A DNA stretch of 64,000 nucleotides from DASPKM01 sp963817075 (lineage in GTDB: Bacteria > Bacteroidota > Bacteroidia > Chitinophagales > Chitinophagaceae), in the NCBI GenBank assembly GCA_963817075.1, contig CAWFMT010000008.1, positions 1-64,000 on the forward strand, in the 5' to 3' direction. Below the pieces are notes generated by a model. That model was not told the origin of the DNA. It was given only the letters and a program-made list of their open reading frames with translations, and searched no databases. The translations under genes were made by a program, and so were the position numbers. Positions 8,160 to 17,874 of the stretch are shown piece by piece; the first letter of the stretch is position 1; every line of letters starts with the position of its first letter.

Positions 8160-8167
8160 TATTTTTG
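8160..8167 (+). promoter_or_regulatory. Bacteroidota-type -7 box for mnmA
   Basis: TATTTTTG fits TAnnTTTG exactly, 21 bp before the mnmA ATG and 8 bp after the end of the 52-bp dispersed repeat. Motif-level evidence only. Confidence 0.45.
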
Positions 8168-8188
8168 CAGGCTTAATTAATAACAAAC

Positions 8189-9295
8189 ATGAGCAGAAAC
8201 GGAAAGGTTTTGGTGGCAATGAGCGGGGGTATCGACAGTACCGTTACTGCACTTATGCTTAATGACCAGGGTTATGAAGTGGTAGGGATAACAATGAAGA
8301 CCTGGGATTATGCTACCAGCGGAAGCAGCAAAAAGGAAACCGGTTGTTGTAACCTGGACAGTTTCAATGACGCAAGAATGGCTGCCGTGCAGCATGGATT
8401 CCCTCACTTTATCCTTGATATCCGCGAGGAATTTGGCGATTCCGTCATTGATAATTTCGTTGAAGAATACCTGGCAGGACGAACTCCCAATCCCTGTGTT
8501 ATGTGCAACACACATATAAAGTGGCGTGCCCTTCTAAAAAGAGCGGATGCACTTGGTTGCGATTTTATTGCAACTGGACACTATGCTAAAGTTGCAAAGC
8601 ATGATAACGGTAGGTTTTATTTAAGTCGCGGTTTGGATGAACTCAAAGACCAGAGCTACGTACTATGGGGTCTGCAGCAGGACCTGCTCAGCAGGACCAT
8701 TCTTCCTCTGGGAACTTTTAGAAAACCAGAGATCAGACAGATGGCCCACGATTACGGATACCCCGAGCTGGCAAAGAAGAGTGAGAGTTATGAGATCTGT
8801 TTCGTTCCCGATAACGACTATCGCTCATTTCTGAGAAATAAAGTGGAAGGCCTGGAAGAAGAGGTGACCGGAGGATTTTTTGTCGACAAGACAGGAAAAA
8901 TCCTTGGACCTCACAAGGGATACCCTTTCTATACAATTGGACAAAGGAAAGGGTTAGACATTGCGCTTGGAAAGCCAGCCTATGTTACCGAGATTAGGCC
9001 TGACACAAACACCGTGGTCCTGGGCGAAGAATCTGACCTGGAACAGAATGAAATGCAGGTAAATAAGATCAATTGGATCAAATATCAGGGGGTTGCGGAA
9101 GGAATGGAAGCTATCACAAGGATCCGGTATAAGGATAAGGGTAGCCATAGCAAATTATATCCTGAAGGTCAGGGAATTAAGGTTAGGTTTTTTGAAAACG
9201 CCAAGAGTATTGCACCAGGCCAAAGTGCCGTTTTTTATGAAGGGGATGATGTTATTGGCGGTGGCATAATTGAAAGAGGCAGGCTGATAGTCTAG
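8189..9295 (+). CDS. mnmA: tRNA-specific 2-thiouridylase MnmA
   Basis: MnmA activates U34 of tRNA-Lys, -Glu and -Gln with ATP and transfers sulfur to give s2U34. The 368-residue protein has the PP-loop motif SGGIDSTV at about residues 12-19, the catalytic cysteine in NPCVMCNTHIKW, the second catalytic cysteine in YEICFVPDNDY, GHYAK, DQSYVLW (interaction with tRNA) and the C-terminal beta-barrel with YTIGQRKGL and FYEGDDVIGGGII. Length is typical. ATG 8189 gives the expected N-terminus just before the PP-loop. It is transcribed divergently from the M14 peptidase and appears monocistronic. Confidence 0.96.
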   Translation: MSRNGKVLVAMSGGIDSTVTALMLNDQGYEVVGITMKTWDYATSGSSKKETGCCNLDSFNDARMAAVQHGFPHFILDIREEFGDSVIDNFVEEYLAGRTPNPCVMCNTHIKWRALLKRADALGCDFIATGHYAKVAKHDNGRFYLSRGLDELKDQSYVLWGLQQDLLSRTILPLGTFRKPEIRQMAHDYGYPELAKKSESYEICFVPDNDYRSFLRNKVEGLEEEVTGGFFVDKTGKILGPHKGYPFYTIGQRKGLDIALGKPAYVTEIRPDTNTVVLGEESDLEQNEMQVNKINWIKYQGVAEGMEAITRIRYKDKGSHSKLYPEGQGIKVRFFENAKSIAPGQSAVFYEGDDVIGGGIIERGRLIV

Positions 9296-9455
9296 CATTT
9301 TGCTCCAACTTTTCAAGATAGGTCACAGAAACCTTTGGCATTAAGCTAACTATGCGGGCAATATCCCCTTTCCCCCGGCGTTTTTATCAATGGCCTGAGT
9401 GCATGAATTTGTGAGAATGGTATATCAGGCTCTTTACCAATGATCAGCATTATCT

Positions 9456-10208
9456 ATGAGAAATATTATTGCCAAATTTTCACTGCTTCTTTCCACAGCC
9501 TTCTTATTTTCCAAATGCAGTAAAGATGATGATTTCAGCTCTGCTGCTCTCGAAGATTTCATGAATCTCGGAATAGGGAAATATGTTATCTATAGGATGG
9601 ATTCTACCCTGTATACAAATTTTGGTCAGACGACAACAGTAATAAAATATCAAGCGAAGGATGAAATCGATGGGGCGATTACCGATAACCTTGGTCGTCC
9701 GGGATGGAGAGTTGTGAGGTATTTGCGCGATACCCTTGGACAGGGAAGCTGGTCTCCAAATTCGACCTATTGGATAATCCCTACGAGGGAATCTGTGGAA
9801 GTGATCATCGACAATTTCAGATATCAAAAACTTAAGCTTCCTGTAAAAGATGGTTTTACCTGGAAAGGCAATTCGTTCATAAGTCTGTATTCAAGTGATC
9901 CAAATTGGGATTTCAGATATTTAGATGATTGGGATTACACCTATGAATATGTTGATCAGCCATTTGCCACCTTCGGAAATATAGTAGTTGACAGTACGAT
10001 AACAGTTAACCAGCGTGATGAATTGACGGGAGTTCCTAATGATCCAAATTTTTACAGTGAAAGAAATTTCAGTACAGAAATTTATGGTAAAGGCATCGGA
10101 TTGATCTACCAGGATTTTTTGCATTGGGAATATCAGCCTCCTACTGGTGGAAACCCAGGTTATAAAATAGGTTACGGCATCAGGTTGAATATGATTCAAC
10201 ATAATTGA
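9456..10208 (+). CDS. Hypothetical lipoprotein with surface-export-like signal
   Basis: I do not recognise the family. The 250-residue product has a hydrophobic signal (residues 4-20) ending in FSKC, so Cys21 is the probable lipidated residue. The next residues, SKDDD, resemble the Lys plus acidic run described as a surface lipoprotein export signal in Bacteroidota. The mature part is rich in aromatic residues and beta-type sequence (TYWIIPTRESVEVII, DWDYTYEYVD, GKGIGLIYQDFLHWEYQPP) and has no cysteine besides the lipobox. It sits 27 bp upstream of a secreted subtilase in the same orientation, so the two may be co-transcribed. A surface-exposed beta-rich lipoprotein is the most that can be inferred. 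Confidence 0.72.
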   Translation: MRNIIAKFSLLLSTAFLFSKCSKDDDFSSAALEDFMNLGIGKYVIYRMDSTLYTNFGQTTTVIKYQAKDEIDGAITDNLGRPGWRVVRYLRDTLGQGSWSPNSTYWIIPTRESVEVIIDNFRYQKLKLPVKDGFTWKGNSFISLYSSDPNWDFRYLDDWDYTYEYVDQPFATFGNIVVDSTITVNQRDELTGVPNDPNFYSERNFSTEIYGKGIGLIYQDFLHWEYQPPTGGNPGYKIGYGIRLNMIQHN

Positions 10209-10235
10209 TGGCTGAACATTTGCTTACTTTTAGAT

Positions 10236-11948
10236 ATGCAAAGAAAATTTACCCTCACATTATTGGTTTCATTCCTTGCATTTGGATCCTATTCCCAATA
10301 CACCCGCCATATTGTAGAATTTCGGGATAAGAAGGGAACCCAATTTACTTTAGCTAATCCCTCCAACTATTTATCAGCAAAAGCGATTCAAAGAAGAGCG
10401 AGTAATAATATTATTATTGATTCAACTGACCTTCCATTATCTAAAGCGTACGTAGACAGTATCGCAGCCATTCCAAATGTTACTATCCTGAACAAATCGA
10501 AATGGTTCAATCAATTATTGATAAGAACTTCTGATCCTACAGCATTGGCAAAGATCAATTCTTTTCCATTTGTGAAAACCACAACTGCAATTGCTCCAAC
10601 TCCAAGATTGACAGAAGAAGTGATCTCACAGAAAATTGAGAAAGAATATCAGGTTTCCGAAGAAATATTATCAAAGATCCGTAGAGAGCAGGAAGCGTTT
10701 GAAACGAGTGGGATCAATCTTGATTATGGTAATACGTTCAACCAAATTCATATTCATGAAGGTGAGTTTCTCCATAACCTGGGATTTACCGGGAAAGGAA
10801 TTACAATCGCGATCCTTGATGCAGGCTTCAGATCTTATAAGACCAATCCAGTATTTGATAGTGCGCGATTGCAGGGAAGAATATTAGGGGAATGGGATTT
10901 TGTAAATAATGAAGCGAGTGTAGTGGAAGACGATACACATGGTGCGAATTGTTTCTCCATCATAGCTTCGAACAGACCAGGTGTTCTTGTAGGCTCAGCA
11001 CCTCACGCAAGCTTTTGGTTGTTCAGAACTGAAGATGTTTTTTCAGAATATCCTGTTGAAGAACAGAATTGGGTTGCAGCCGCGGAATTTGCTGATAGTG
11101 CCGGCACAGATATGATCTCCACCTCGCTGGGATATCACATGTTTGACAATCCAGCATTCAACCATACCTATCCTCAGCGCAATGGAAATTTCAGTTTGAT
11201 AACACGCGCTTCAGATTTAGCGGCAAGCAAAGGAATCCTTCTCACTAATAGTGCTGGAAATGATGGAGCAAGGGCTGATGAATACAAATTTGTAGCCTGT
11301 CCAGCAGATGCTGATAGCATCCTTACGGTTGGAGCAGTAACTAATGCAGGATTAATCGCAAACTTTAGTTCCTGGGGACCAAATGGAGCAGGAAAATTAA
11401 AGCCGAATGTTGTCTCTGTTGGTCAGGGAACAATTTTCGCCACCACAACAGGTAATCCAACCGGAGGCAATGGAACTTCCTTTTCAAATCCCAATATGGC
11501 CGGATTGGTGGCATGTTTGTGGCAGGCATTTCCCGAATTTTCCAATATGGAAATCATAGATTATGTTCAGAGAAGTTCAGATAAGTTTAATACCCCGGAT
11601 ATTCGATATGGTTATGGATTGCCCAATTTCAGAAAAGCTTTTGAGATGTTGACTGAAGAAAGACGCGTTCGGAATATGAATAATATTTTGGGGGCAGAGT
11701 GGATCAGGGCATTTCCAGTTCCTTTCACCAAAAATCTTACCATCATTCTTAAAGCTCCCACATCTGGCAGCACGGTACTTGAGTTGACTGATGCAAAGGG
11801 AAGTCTCATTGAAGAAAAATCTATAAATGTAATTGCAGACCAGATATACAACATAAATTTCAATAAGGCTGCAGCTCTTAATCCTGGAGTATATTTTATA
11901 AAATACCTCAATGGTAAGACCAGGACAATTCTCAGAATTGTTAAGTAG
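10236..11948 (+). CDS. Secreted subtilisin-like S8 protease with type IX secretion tail
   Basis: A 570-residue serine protease. The signal peptide (1-20, AFGSYSQ) is followed by an inhibitor-like prodomain (about 22-150), then the S8 catalytic domain with Asp195 (AILDAGF), His235 (DDTHGAN) and Ser415 (NGTSFSNPNMAG), and SAGNDG for the oxyanion region. The C-terminal 75 residues (from about 495) form a type A Por/T9SS sorting domain, with LELTDAKG, LNPGVYFIKY and a final RIVK. It should cross the outer membrane by the type IX system and be cleaved or anchored at the surface. The stop is only 7 bp from the convergent methyltransferase gene, leaving no room for a separate terminator. Confidence 0.93.
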   Translation: MQRKFTLTLLVSFLAFGSYSQYTRHIVEFRDKKGTQFTLANPSNYLSAKAIQRRASNNIIIDSTDLPLSKAYVDSIAAIPNVTILNKSKWFNQLLIRTSDPTALAKINSFPFVKTTTAIAPTPRLTEEVISQKIEKEYQVSEEILSKIRREQEAFETSGINLDYGNTFNQIHIHEGEFLHNLGFTGKGITIAILDAGFRSYKTNPVFDSARLQGRILGEWDFVNNEASVVEDDTHGANCFSIIASNRPGVLVGSAPHASFWLFRTEDVFSEYPVEEQNWVAAAEFADSAGTDMISTSLGYHMFDNPAFNHTYPQRNGNFSLITRASDLAASKGILLTNSAGNDGARADEYKFVACPADADSILTVGAVTNAGLIANFSSWGPNGAGKLKPNVVSVGQGTIFATTTGNPTGGNGTSFSNPNMAGLVACLWQAFPEFSNMEIIDYVQRSSDKFNTPDIRYGYGLPNFRKAFEMLTEERRVRNMNNILGAEWIRAFPVPFTKNLTIILKAPTSGSTVLELTDAKGSLIEEKSINVIADQIYNINFNKAAALNPGVYFIKYLNGKTRTILRIVK

Positions 11949-11955
11949 AGAATAT

Positions 11956-13149
11956 TCAATTTGAGAATAAAGCCGCGAACATTGTATCAGCCTTCATTTC
12001 ATATCCCTTAAGTAATTCTATTTTCTGAAGTTTCAGCTTCGAATTGTCGAGAATGAAATTTGTTAAACTTTCATTTTCCTCTGCGAAAACTGAACAGGTT
12101 ATATATAACAACATCCCCTTTTGATTAAGATGAGGGATGACATTCAGTACAATCTTCCTTTGTAACTCACTATAATATTTAATTCTTTTTTCATCGAAAT
12201 AATATAGCTGCTCAGGAGTTCTGCTCCAGGTGCCGCTTCCCGTACAGGGCGCATCGCAAATGATTAGATCGAAATCTCCGATCTCTGATTTTAGAGATAA
12301 ATGATCTTCCTCGTTCAGTTTAACAAGATCGATCGTTTTCGATCTATAATTCTTAATTCCTGCCCGCTCAAATCTTTTCTGAAGGTTAATTAGAATTGAC
12401 TCTCTTACATCCGTTGCAGTAAGATCAATATTTGGAACGGTATCATAAGCCAGGATCGATTTACCACCACTGGCGGCGCAGCAATCCCAAATCTTCAAGC
12501 GACCAGAATTATTTTGAATTGATTTTCCTGCGAGATTTATAAATTCTCCTACTCTTTGCGAATTATAATCCTGAATAACAGCTTCCCGGTCCAGTAATAA
12601 CAATTCATTGAGTCGCGCCTGATTTTGTACTGCCAAACAATCTTCATAAGGCTCCGTGAAGGCGCAGCCCGCCTTTTCGAGTTTTGATTTAACCAATTCA
12701 TGATGACCTGGTCTTGTTCTTATGAATAATTCGGGTTGAACCAAGAATGACTCGCAAAACTTTTCATGATCGATTTCTTTGTTTAATTCATCTTTCCATG
12801 GAAAAATGTTTCGAATGGATTCTTCCTTATCAATCAATAGAAATTTTGATTTGGCTGGTAGTTGGATATTTTCATTCCATTCTGGTTTGAGATGATGCAG
12901 GATCTCATTTGAAGATTGCTCGCAAACAAACAAACCAACAAGTAGCCTTTCCTCAATAGGCATTTTCAAAAAAGCTTTCCCAAGACGGAAAAAGCAATAA
13001 CATAAATGGCCGATCTGCCTGCGGTCAGTCGAACCCCATTTTTTGCTCTTACTGAAATAAGCTTTCAGAAAAATACTGAAGGGTTGGTCGCCTTCATATT
13101 TTTCAAGTATTTGCTTAGCTGAATTGAGGTATGAATAGTATCTGCTCAA
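11956..13149 (-). CDS. RsmB/NOP-family SAM-dependent RNA (cytosine-5) methyltransferase
   Basis: A 397-residue class I methyltransferase of the Fmu/RsmB/NOP family that makes m5C in rRNA or tRNA. Motif I is CCAASGGKS, motif IV with its release cysteine is DAPCTGSGTWSR, and motif VI with the catalytic cysteine is YITCSVFAEENE. The N-terminal 130 residues form the helical NusB-like or lineage-specific domain. The start is a TTG at 13149; no ATG lies nearby in frame before the conserved SYLNSAKQIL segment. The exact target base (16S C967 for RsmB proper) cannot be assigned from sequence, so no symbol is given. Confidence 0.85.
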   Translation of the reverse strand: MSRYYSYLNSAKQILEKYEGDQPFSIFLKAYFSKSKKWGSTDRRQIGHLCYCFFRLGKAFLKMPIEERLLVGLFVCEQSSNEILHHLKPEWNENIQLPAKSKFLLIDKEESIRNIFPWKDELNKEIDHEKFCESFLVQPELFIRTRPGHHELVKSKLEKAGCAFTEPYEDCLAVQNQARLNELLLLDREAVIQDYNSQRVGEFINLAGKSIQNNSGRLKIWDCCAASGGKSILAYDTVPNIDLTATDVRESILINLQKRFERAGIKNYRSKTIDLVKLNEEDHLSLKSEIGDFDLIICDAPCTGSGTWSRTPEQLYYFDEKRIKYYSELQRKIVLNVIPHLNQKGMLLYITCSVFAEENESLTNFILDNSKLKLQKIELLKGYEMKADTMFAALFSN

Positions 13150-13171
13150 GAAATGTATGGAGAGGTGTGAA

Positions 13172-13210
13172 CTTAACCGCCAAGACGCGAAGGCGCAAGG
13201 CTATGCAAAG
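13172..13210. repeat. Family A repeat, half copy
   Basis: CTTAACCGCCAAGACGCGAAG followed by GCGCAAGG units lie between the rsmB-like start and the odhB stop. Only the left-type arm is present. Confidence 0.6.
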
Positions 13211-13214
13211 TCAA

Positions 13215-14477
13215 TTATAATTCAAGTAAGGCCTTTACAGGATCCTTCCCAAATAAAAGCAATTCGGGATTTTCCAGTAATTCCTTTACACGAACAAGGA
13301 AGGTCACAGATTCTCGGCCGTCAATAATTCTATGATCATAGCTTAATGCCAGGTACATCATCGGCCTTGCAACGATTTGTCCGTTCACTACCATGGGACG
13401 TTCCTGGATCTTATGCATCCCAAGGATTGCACTTTGTGGAAGATTAATTATCGGGGTGCTCATGAGTGAACCAAAAACTCCACCATTGGTGATGGTAAAA
13501 GTTCCACCCTGCAATTCTTCCATTGTGAGCTTATTGTCTTTTGCTTTCGTCGCCAACTCAATAACCTTCTTTTCAATTTCGGCCATGCTGAGGCTCTCGA
13601 CATTTCGGATTACGGGAACAGTTAGTCCCCGCGGAGTTGAAACTGCAATAGATATATCTGTATAATCATGATATACCAGTTGGTCTCCGTCAATATATGC
13701 GTTCACCGCTGGCCATTCGTGGAGCGCAATAGAGCATGCCTTTGCAAAAAAGCTCATGAAGCCCAGACCAACACCATGTATTTCTTTGAATTTGTCCTTG
13801 AATTTTGTGCGGATATCCATGATACGACCCATGTCCACCTCGTTGAAGGTGGTGAGCATGGCTGTTGTATTCTTTGCCTCAACCAATCGACGTGAAATAG
13901 TCTTCCGCAGTTGGCTCATCTTTTCCTTTCTTTCCTCGCGACTAAACAATGGTTTGGAACTTACCTTACCTGGTTGGCTGAGTGCCTGCATCACATCCTG
14001 TTTCATGATGCGGCCGTTTGATCCCGTAGGCTGAATAGTTTTAGGGTCCACCTTTTGTTCTGCAATCATTGCTGCAGCAACGGGAGTAGCCTTCACGTCA
14101 TTATTTGCCGGAACAACATGTACCGCAGATTTTTCAGCTGCATTTGCATGAGGCGGTTTGACTTCTTCAACTTTATTTGATTGGGCTTTTTCTTCCTGCG
14201 GTTTACTCTCTTTTTTCTCTTCTTTTGGTTTTTCTGGCTTGGCGGCAGTTTCATCAATGGTTGCCAATAGATCACCAATTTTCAAAGTATCCCCTTCCTG
14301 CACCATCGGTTTAAAAATTCCGGCCTTCTCCGCATTAACTTCAAAAGTAGCTTTCTCACTTTCCAATTCAGCGAGCACTTCATCGCGATCAACAAAATCG
14401 CCATCCTTCTTCACCCATTTCAGCAAAGTGACTTCACTAATAGATTCGCCAACTGTTGGTACTTTGATTTCAACCAT
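13215..14477 (-). CDS. odhB: 2-oxoglutarate dehydrogenase E2, dihydrolipoamide succinyltransferase
   Basis: E2 core of the 2-oxoglutarate dehydrogenase complex: it carries succinyl groups on a lipoyl-lysine and passes them to CoA. The 420-residue protein has an N-terminal lipoyl domain (1-77) with the lipoylation lysine in ELESEKATFEV, a Lys/Glu/Pro-rich linker (about 80-125), the peripheral subunit-binding domain (about 130-170, with TGSNGRIMKQDV) and the catalytic acyltransferase domain (about 190-420) ending in SYDHRIIDGRES, which holds the HxxxDG catalytic motif. It lies 80 bp downstream of odhA on the same strand, so the pair forms an operon; the E3 gene is not in the window. Confidence 0.95.
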   Translation of the reverse strand: MVEIKVPTVGESISEVTLLKWVKKDGDFVDRDEVLAELESEKATFEVNAEKAGIFKPMVQEGDTLKIGDLLATIDETAAKPEKPKEEKKESKPQEEKAQSNKVEEVKPPHANAAEKSAVHVVPANNDVKATPVAAAMIAEQKVDPKTIQPTGSNGRIMKQDVMQALSQPGKVSSKPLFSREERKEKMSQLRKTISRRLVEAKNTTAMLTTFNEVDMGRIMDIRTKFKDKFKEIHGVGLGFMSFFAKACSIALHEWPAVNAYIDGDQLVYHDYTDISIAVSTPRGLTVPVIRNVESLSMAEIEKKVIELATKAKDNKLTMEELQGGTFTITNGGVFGSLMSTPIINLPQSAILGMHKIQERPMVVNGQIVARPMMYLALSYDHRIIDGRESVTFLVRVKELLENPELLLFGKDPVKALLEL

Positions 14478-14557
14478 TCTTTGACTTTGTTATAAGTTAC
14501 TGATCAGAATCCAGGATATAAGATCACAAATAAAACTTCTTTTTGTTTCCTACACTT

Positions 14558-17332
14558 CTATATTGAAAAAGCAGTGTCAATAATTTCAAGTTGTTCCTGG
14601 GCGTGCACTTTTGCGAAGCCTGTAGCAGGAGAAGCACTTGGCTGCCTGCTTATCACTCCGTAATTGATAGTCTTCAGGTTCATTTGAAGGTAAGAAGCTG
14701 CACCCATATTCAATGGTTCTTCCTGAACCCAAAACCAGGTTGCACGACTGTATTTCTTATAAAGATTTTCCAATTGCTTTATTGGTAAAGGATATAATTG
14801 TTCCACCCGAATGATTGCTGTATCCCTGATGCCATCTTTTTGCTGCCTCTCCGCGAGATCAAAATAAATTTTTCCGCTGCAAAACAAAACCTTCTTGACA
14901 GCATTTGCATCCTGAATAGTTGGATCATCAATCAGCTCCTTAAACCTTCCGTTCGTGAATTCCTGCATCTTAGAATAGCTGCCCGGATGGCGGAGGTTTG
15001 CTTTCGGAGAAAAAATAATAAGTGGCTTACGGAATGGCCAGGACATTTGCCTTCTCAGGCAATGAAACAAATTAGACGAGGTGGTCACATTCGTAGCAAC
15101 CATATTCAATTCCGCGCAAGCTTGAAGAAAACGCTCCATTCTGCCGCTACTATGTTCCGGCCCCTGCCCTTCAAAACCATGAGGAAGCAACATTACAAGT
15201 CCATCCATCCTGTTCCATTTCTGTTCTCCACTACTGATGAACTGATCAATGATTATCTGACCGCCATTCACGAAATCGCCAAACTGTGCCTCCCATAATA
15301 CAAGAGAATTAGGGGTAGCAAGCGCATATCCATATTCAAATCCAAGTACGCCGTATTCACTCAGGAGTGAATTATATATTCTGAATTTTCCTTTGGCATC
15401 AGGAATTCTGCTTAACCTATCGTAAGCTTCATCAGTATTCTCATCTCTGAGAATTGCATGACGATGACTGAAGGTTCCTCTTTGAACATCCTGTCCACTC
15501 ATTCTTACGTCCTTGCCTTCAGCAAGCAAACTTCCATAAGACATTAATTCAGCCGTAGCCCAATCAACCAACTGTTCTTCATTAAAGAGCTTGATCTTAT
15601 CCTGAAGCAATTTTTCAACCTTTCTTAGAGGCTTGAACTTGGTTGGCCATTGCATAATGGCGTCAAATATTTTTTTGAATTCCTCTTCGCTTATTGCTGT
15701 AACAGGAGATTCGTCAAAATCCTCTTCTTTCGCTCTCCTAAGACTTTTCCACCATAATTCAGGCTGCTGATAATGATATGGCAATGGATTTTGCTTCACT
15801 TCGTCCAATCGTTCCTGCAGATCTCCCCAGAATTTCTTTTCCATTTCCTGCGCCAATTCTTTTGCATCGGGTTCCCCGTGTTCCATCAAATAATTGGTAT
15901 AAACTTCTCTGGGATTGGGGTGCTTATCGATCAATGCATACAAATGCGGCTGGGTGAATTTTGGATCATCACCTTCATTGTGACCATGTCTGCGATAGCA
16001 CACCATGTCCACAAAAACATCAGAATTAAATTCCTGTCTGTAGCGCGTTGCTATCTCCGCACATTTAACCACAGCTTCAGGATCATCGCCATTTACGTGA
16101 AATACCGGTGCCTGAATTGCAGCCGCAAGAGACGTACAATAATCCGAACTGCGTGCATCATCAAAGTCAGTAGTGAACCCGATCTGGTTATTGATCACAA
16201 AATGAATGGTGCCACCAGTATAATAGCCTTTAAGATTACACATCTGTATCACTTCATAAACTATCCCCTGGCCTGCGATTGATGCATCACCATGAATAAG
16301 GATTGGAAGTATCTTATCAAAATCACTATTGTAAAGAACATCGGCCTTTGCTCTTGAAAAGCCTACAACAACTGGGTCAACAGCTTCAAGATGCGAAGGA
16401 TTAGGCATTAACTTTAAGTGAATTGTTTTACCAATGGAGGTTTCAACTTCACTTCCAAAACCAAGGTGATATTTTACATCTCCGCTTCCCATTGTCTGAT
16501 CCGGAAGCGACTTGCCTTCAAATTCACTGAAGATCTGTTCATAGGTCTTGCCCATGATATTGGCCAGAATATTCAATCGGCCGCGATGCGCCATCCCAAT
16601 CACCACTTCATGTACCTCATTTTCAGACGCGGTATTAATTATCGCGTCAAGCGCTGCAATTGCAGTCTCACCACCTTCCAACGAAAATCTCTTTTGACCC
16701 ACATATTTCGTGTGAAGGAATTTTTCAAACATTACCCCCTGATTCAATTTTTCAAGTGCGCGCTTTCTTTTTTCAAGCGGGAGTTGCTTCGTGAAATTTT
16801 TCTCTACTTCTGTTGTGATCCAATCGATCTTTTTCTGATCGCTGATATACTTAAATTCAATCCCTACATGCGAGGCATAGGTCTTCTTAAGGAAATCGAT
16901 GATATTCCTTAGCGAGGTAGTTCCTAAACCAATCAGGTTTCCAGCCTGGAAATTCTTGTCGAGGTCTCCCTCTGCAAACCCAAAGAATCCGAGATCAAGG
17001 TTTGCTCCTCTATCTTTTCTTTTACGGATCGGGTTGGTATCTGCAATAAGATGGCCCTTGTTGCGATACCCCAGGATCATCCTATAGGCGCTGATCTCTT
17101 TTTTCCAGTCTATGTCAGCAGGTGTTGGGGCAGATTCTGCTTTCTTTGTCTCAGCAGGGCTAACAACAGCTCCGCCATTAGAACCAGCCTTGCCACTACT
17201 AATGGCAAAGTCAAAGCCTTCAAAGAATTTCTTTAGCTCAGGATCAACACTATTAGGATCCTTAACATAATCCTGATAAAGACCTTCAATAAAAGAGGGG
17301 TGGGAACTGGTGATATACGAAAAATCTTTCAT
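14558..17332 (-). CDS. odhA: 2-oxoglutarate dehydrogenase E1 component
   Basis: Thiamine-diphosphate-dependent decarboxylase of the TCA cycle that hands succinyl to the E2 encoded next door. At 924 residues it has the normal length. Landmarks in order: the N-terminal E2-binding helix (residues 1-40, with PELKKFFEGF), GMAHRGRLN, PSHLEAVDPVV, HGDASIAGQG, INNQIGFTT, CYRRHGHNEGDDP, then the transketolase half with GFEYGYAL, WEAQFGDF, LPHGFEGQGPEHSSGR and KANLRHP. ATG 17332 gives the standard N-terminus. The gene is divergent from rpsT, with 226 bp between for both promoters. Confidence 0.96.
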   Translation of the reverse strand: MKDFSYITSSHPSFIEGLYQDYVKDPNSVDPELKKFFEGFDFAISSGKAGSNGGAVVSPAETKKAESAPTPADIDWKKEISAYRMILGYRNKGHLIADTNPIRKRKDRGANLDLGFFGFAEGDLDKNFQAGNLIGLGTTSLRNIIDFLKKTYASHVGIEFKYISDQKKIDWITTEVEKNFTKQLPLEKRKRALEKLNQGVMFEKFLHTKYVGQKRFSLEGGETAIAALDAIINTASENEVHEVVIGMAHRGRLNILANIMGKTYEQIFSEFEGKSLPDQTMGSGDVKYHLGFGSEVETSIGKTIHLKLMPNPSHLEAVDPVVVGFSRAKADVLYNSDFDKILPILIHGDASIAGQGIVYEVIQMCNLKGYYTGGTIHFVINNQIGFTTDFDDARSSDYCTSLAAAIQAPVFHVNGDDPEAVVKCAEIATRYRQEFNSDVFVDMVCYRRHGHNEGDDPKFTQPHLYALIDKHPNPREVYTNYLMEHGEPDAKELAQEMEKKFWGDLQERLDEVKQNPLPYHYQQPELWWKSLRRAKEEDFDESPVTAISEEEFKKIFDAIMQWPTKFKPLRKVEKLLQDKIKLFNEEQLVDWATAELMSYGSLLAEGKDVRMSGQDVQRGTFSHRHAILRDENTDEAYDRLSRIPDAKGKFRIYNSLLSEYGVLGFEYGYALATPNSLVLWEAQFGDFVNGGQIIIDQFISSGEQKWNRMDGLVMLLPHGFEGQGPEHSSGRMERFLQACAELNMVATNVTTSSNLFHCLRRQMSWPFRKPLIIFSPKANLRHPGSYSKMQEFTNGRFKELIDDPTIQDANAVKKVLFCSGKIYFDLAERQQKDGIRDTAIIRVEQLYPLPIKQLENLYKKYSRATWFWVQEEPLNMGAASYLQMNLKTINYGVISRQPSASPATGFAKVHAQEQLEIIDTAFSI

Positions 17333-17504
17333 TGGCTCGATTTCACATTCAGTTGGGCAGCAAATATCGCTTTAAAATCGGAAAATTAAGGCTGAAGAAC
17401 GATTTGCATAGATTCGCTTTCAGTAGTTTATGGCAATCCTAGCCTATTTGCCTACAGAATGTTAAACGGCTTTAGGAACCTCGCTCATAAAAGAAGGCTT
17501 AATT

Positions 17505-17536
17505 TTTGGAACTTAAAGGCCTTGGGCTTACCTTTG
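17505..17536 (+). promoter_or_regulatory. Bacteroidota-type promoter of rpsT
   Basis: TTTG at 17505-17508 and TACCTTTG at 17529-17536 are separated by 20 bp, matching the -33/-7 layout of the Bacteroidota housekeeping sigma factor. The -7 box ends 22 bp before the rpsT ATG. This is the clearest promoter in the window. Confidence 0.65.
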
Positions 17537-17558
17537 CCGTCCTAAAATTTTTAGATTC

Positions 17559-17813
17559 ATGGCCAATCACCAAGCTACCAAAAAGGATGTTCGTCAGGCA
17601 ACTAAGCGCAGAGAAAGGAATAAATATTACGGAAAAACTACTCGTAATGCTATTCGTGACCTTAGGGAAATAAAGGATAAAAAAGAAGCTGGTGAAAAGT
17701 TCCCGGTTGTTGAGTCTATGATTGATAAGCTCGCAAAAAGAGGAATTATTCATAAGAATAAGGCTGCTAACCTCAAGAGAAAGCTAGCCAAGAAGGTTAA
17801 TACTACCGCCTAG
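17559..17813 (+). CDS. rpsT: 30S ribosomal protein S20
   Basis: S20 binds 16S rRNA early in 30S assembly. The 84-residue product is highly basic and helical, beginning MANHQATKKDVRQATKRR and containing KNKAANLKRKLAKK near the end, as expected for the family. It stands alone between a matched -33/-7 promoter and a strong terminator, so it is a monocistronic unit. Confidence 0.96.
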   Translation: MANHQATKKDVRQATKRRERNKYYGKTTRNAIRDLREIKDKKEAGEKFPVVESMIDKLAKRGIIHKNKAANLKRKLAKKVNTTA

Positions 17814-17837
17814 TCACATTTAATATATAATAAAATT

Positions 17838-17867
17838 GAAGCACCTCTTATGGAGGTGCTTTTTTTT
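17838..17867 (+). terminator. Rho-independent terminator of rpsT
   Basis: Perfect 8-bp stem AGCACCTC / GAGGTGCT (17840-17847 and 17853-17860), loop TTATG, then eight T residues. It lies 27 bp after the rpsT stop. Confidence 0.92.
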
Positions 17868-17874
17868 GGAGGAA

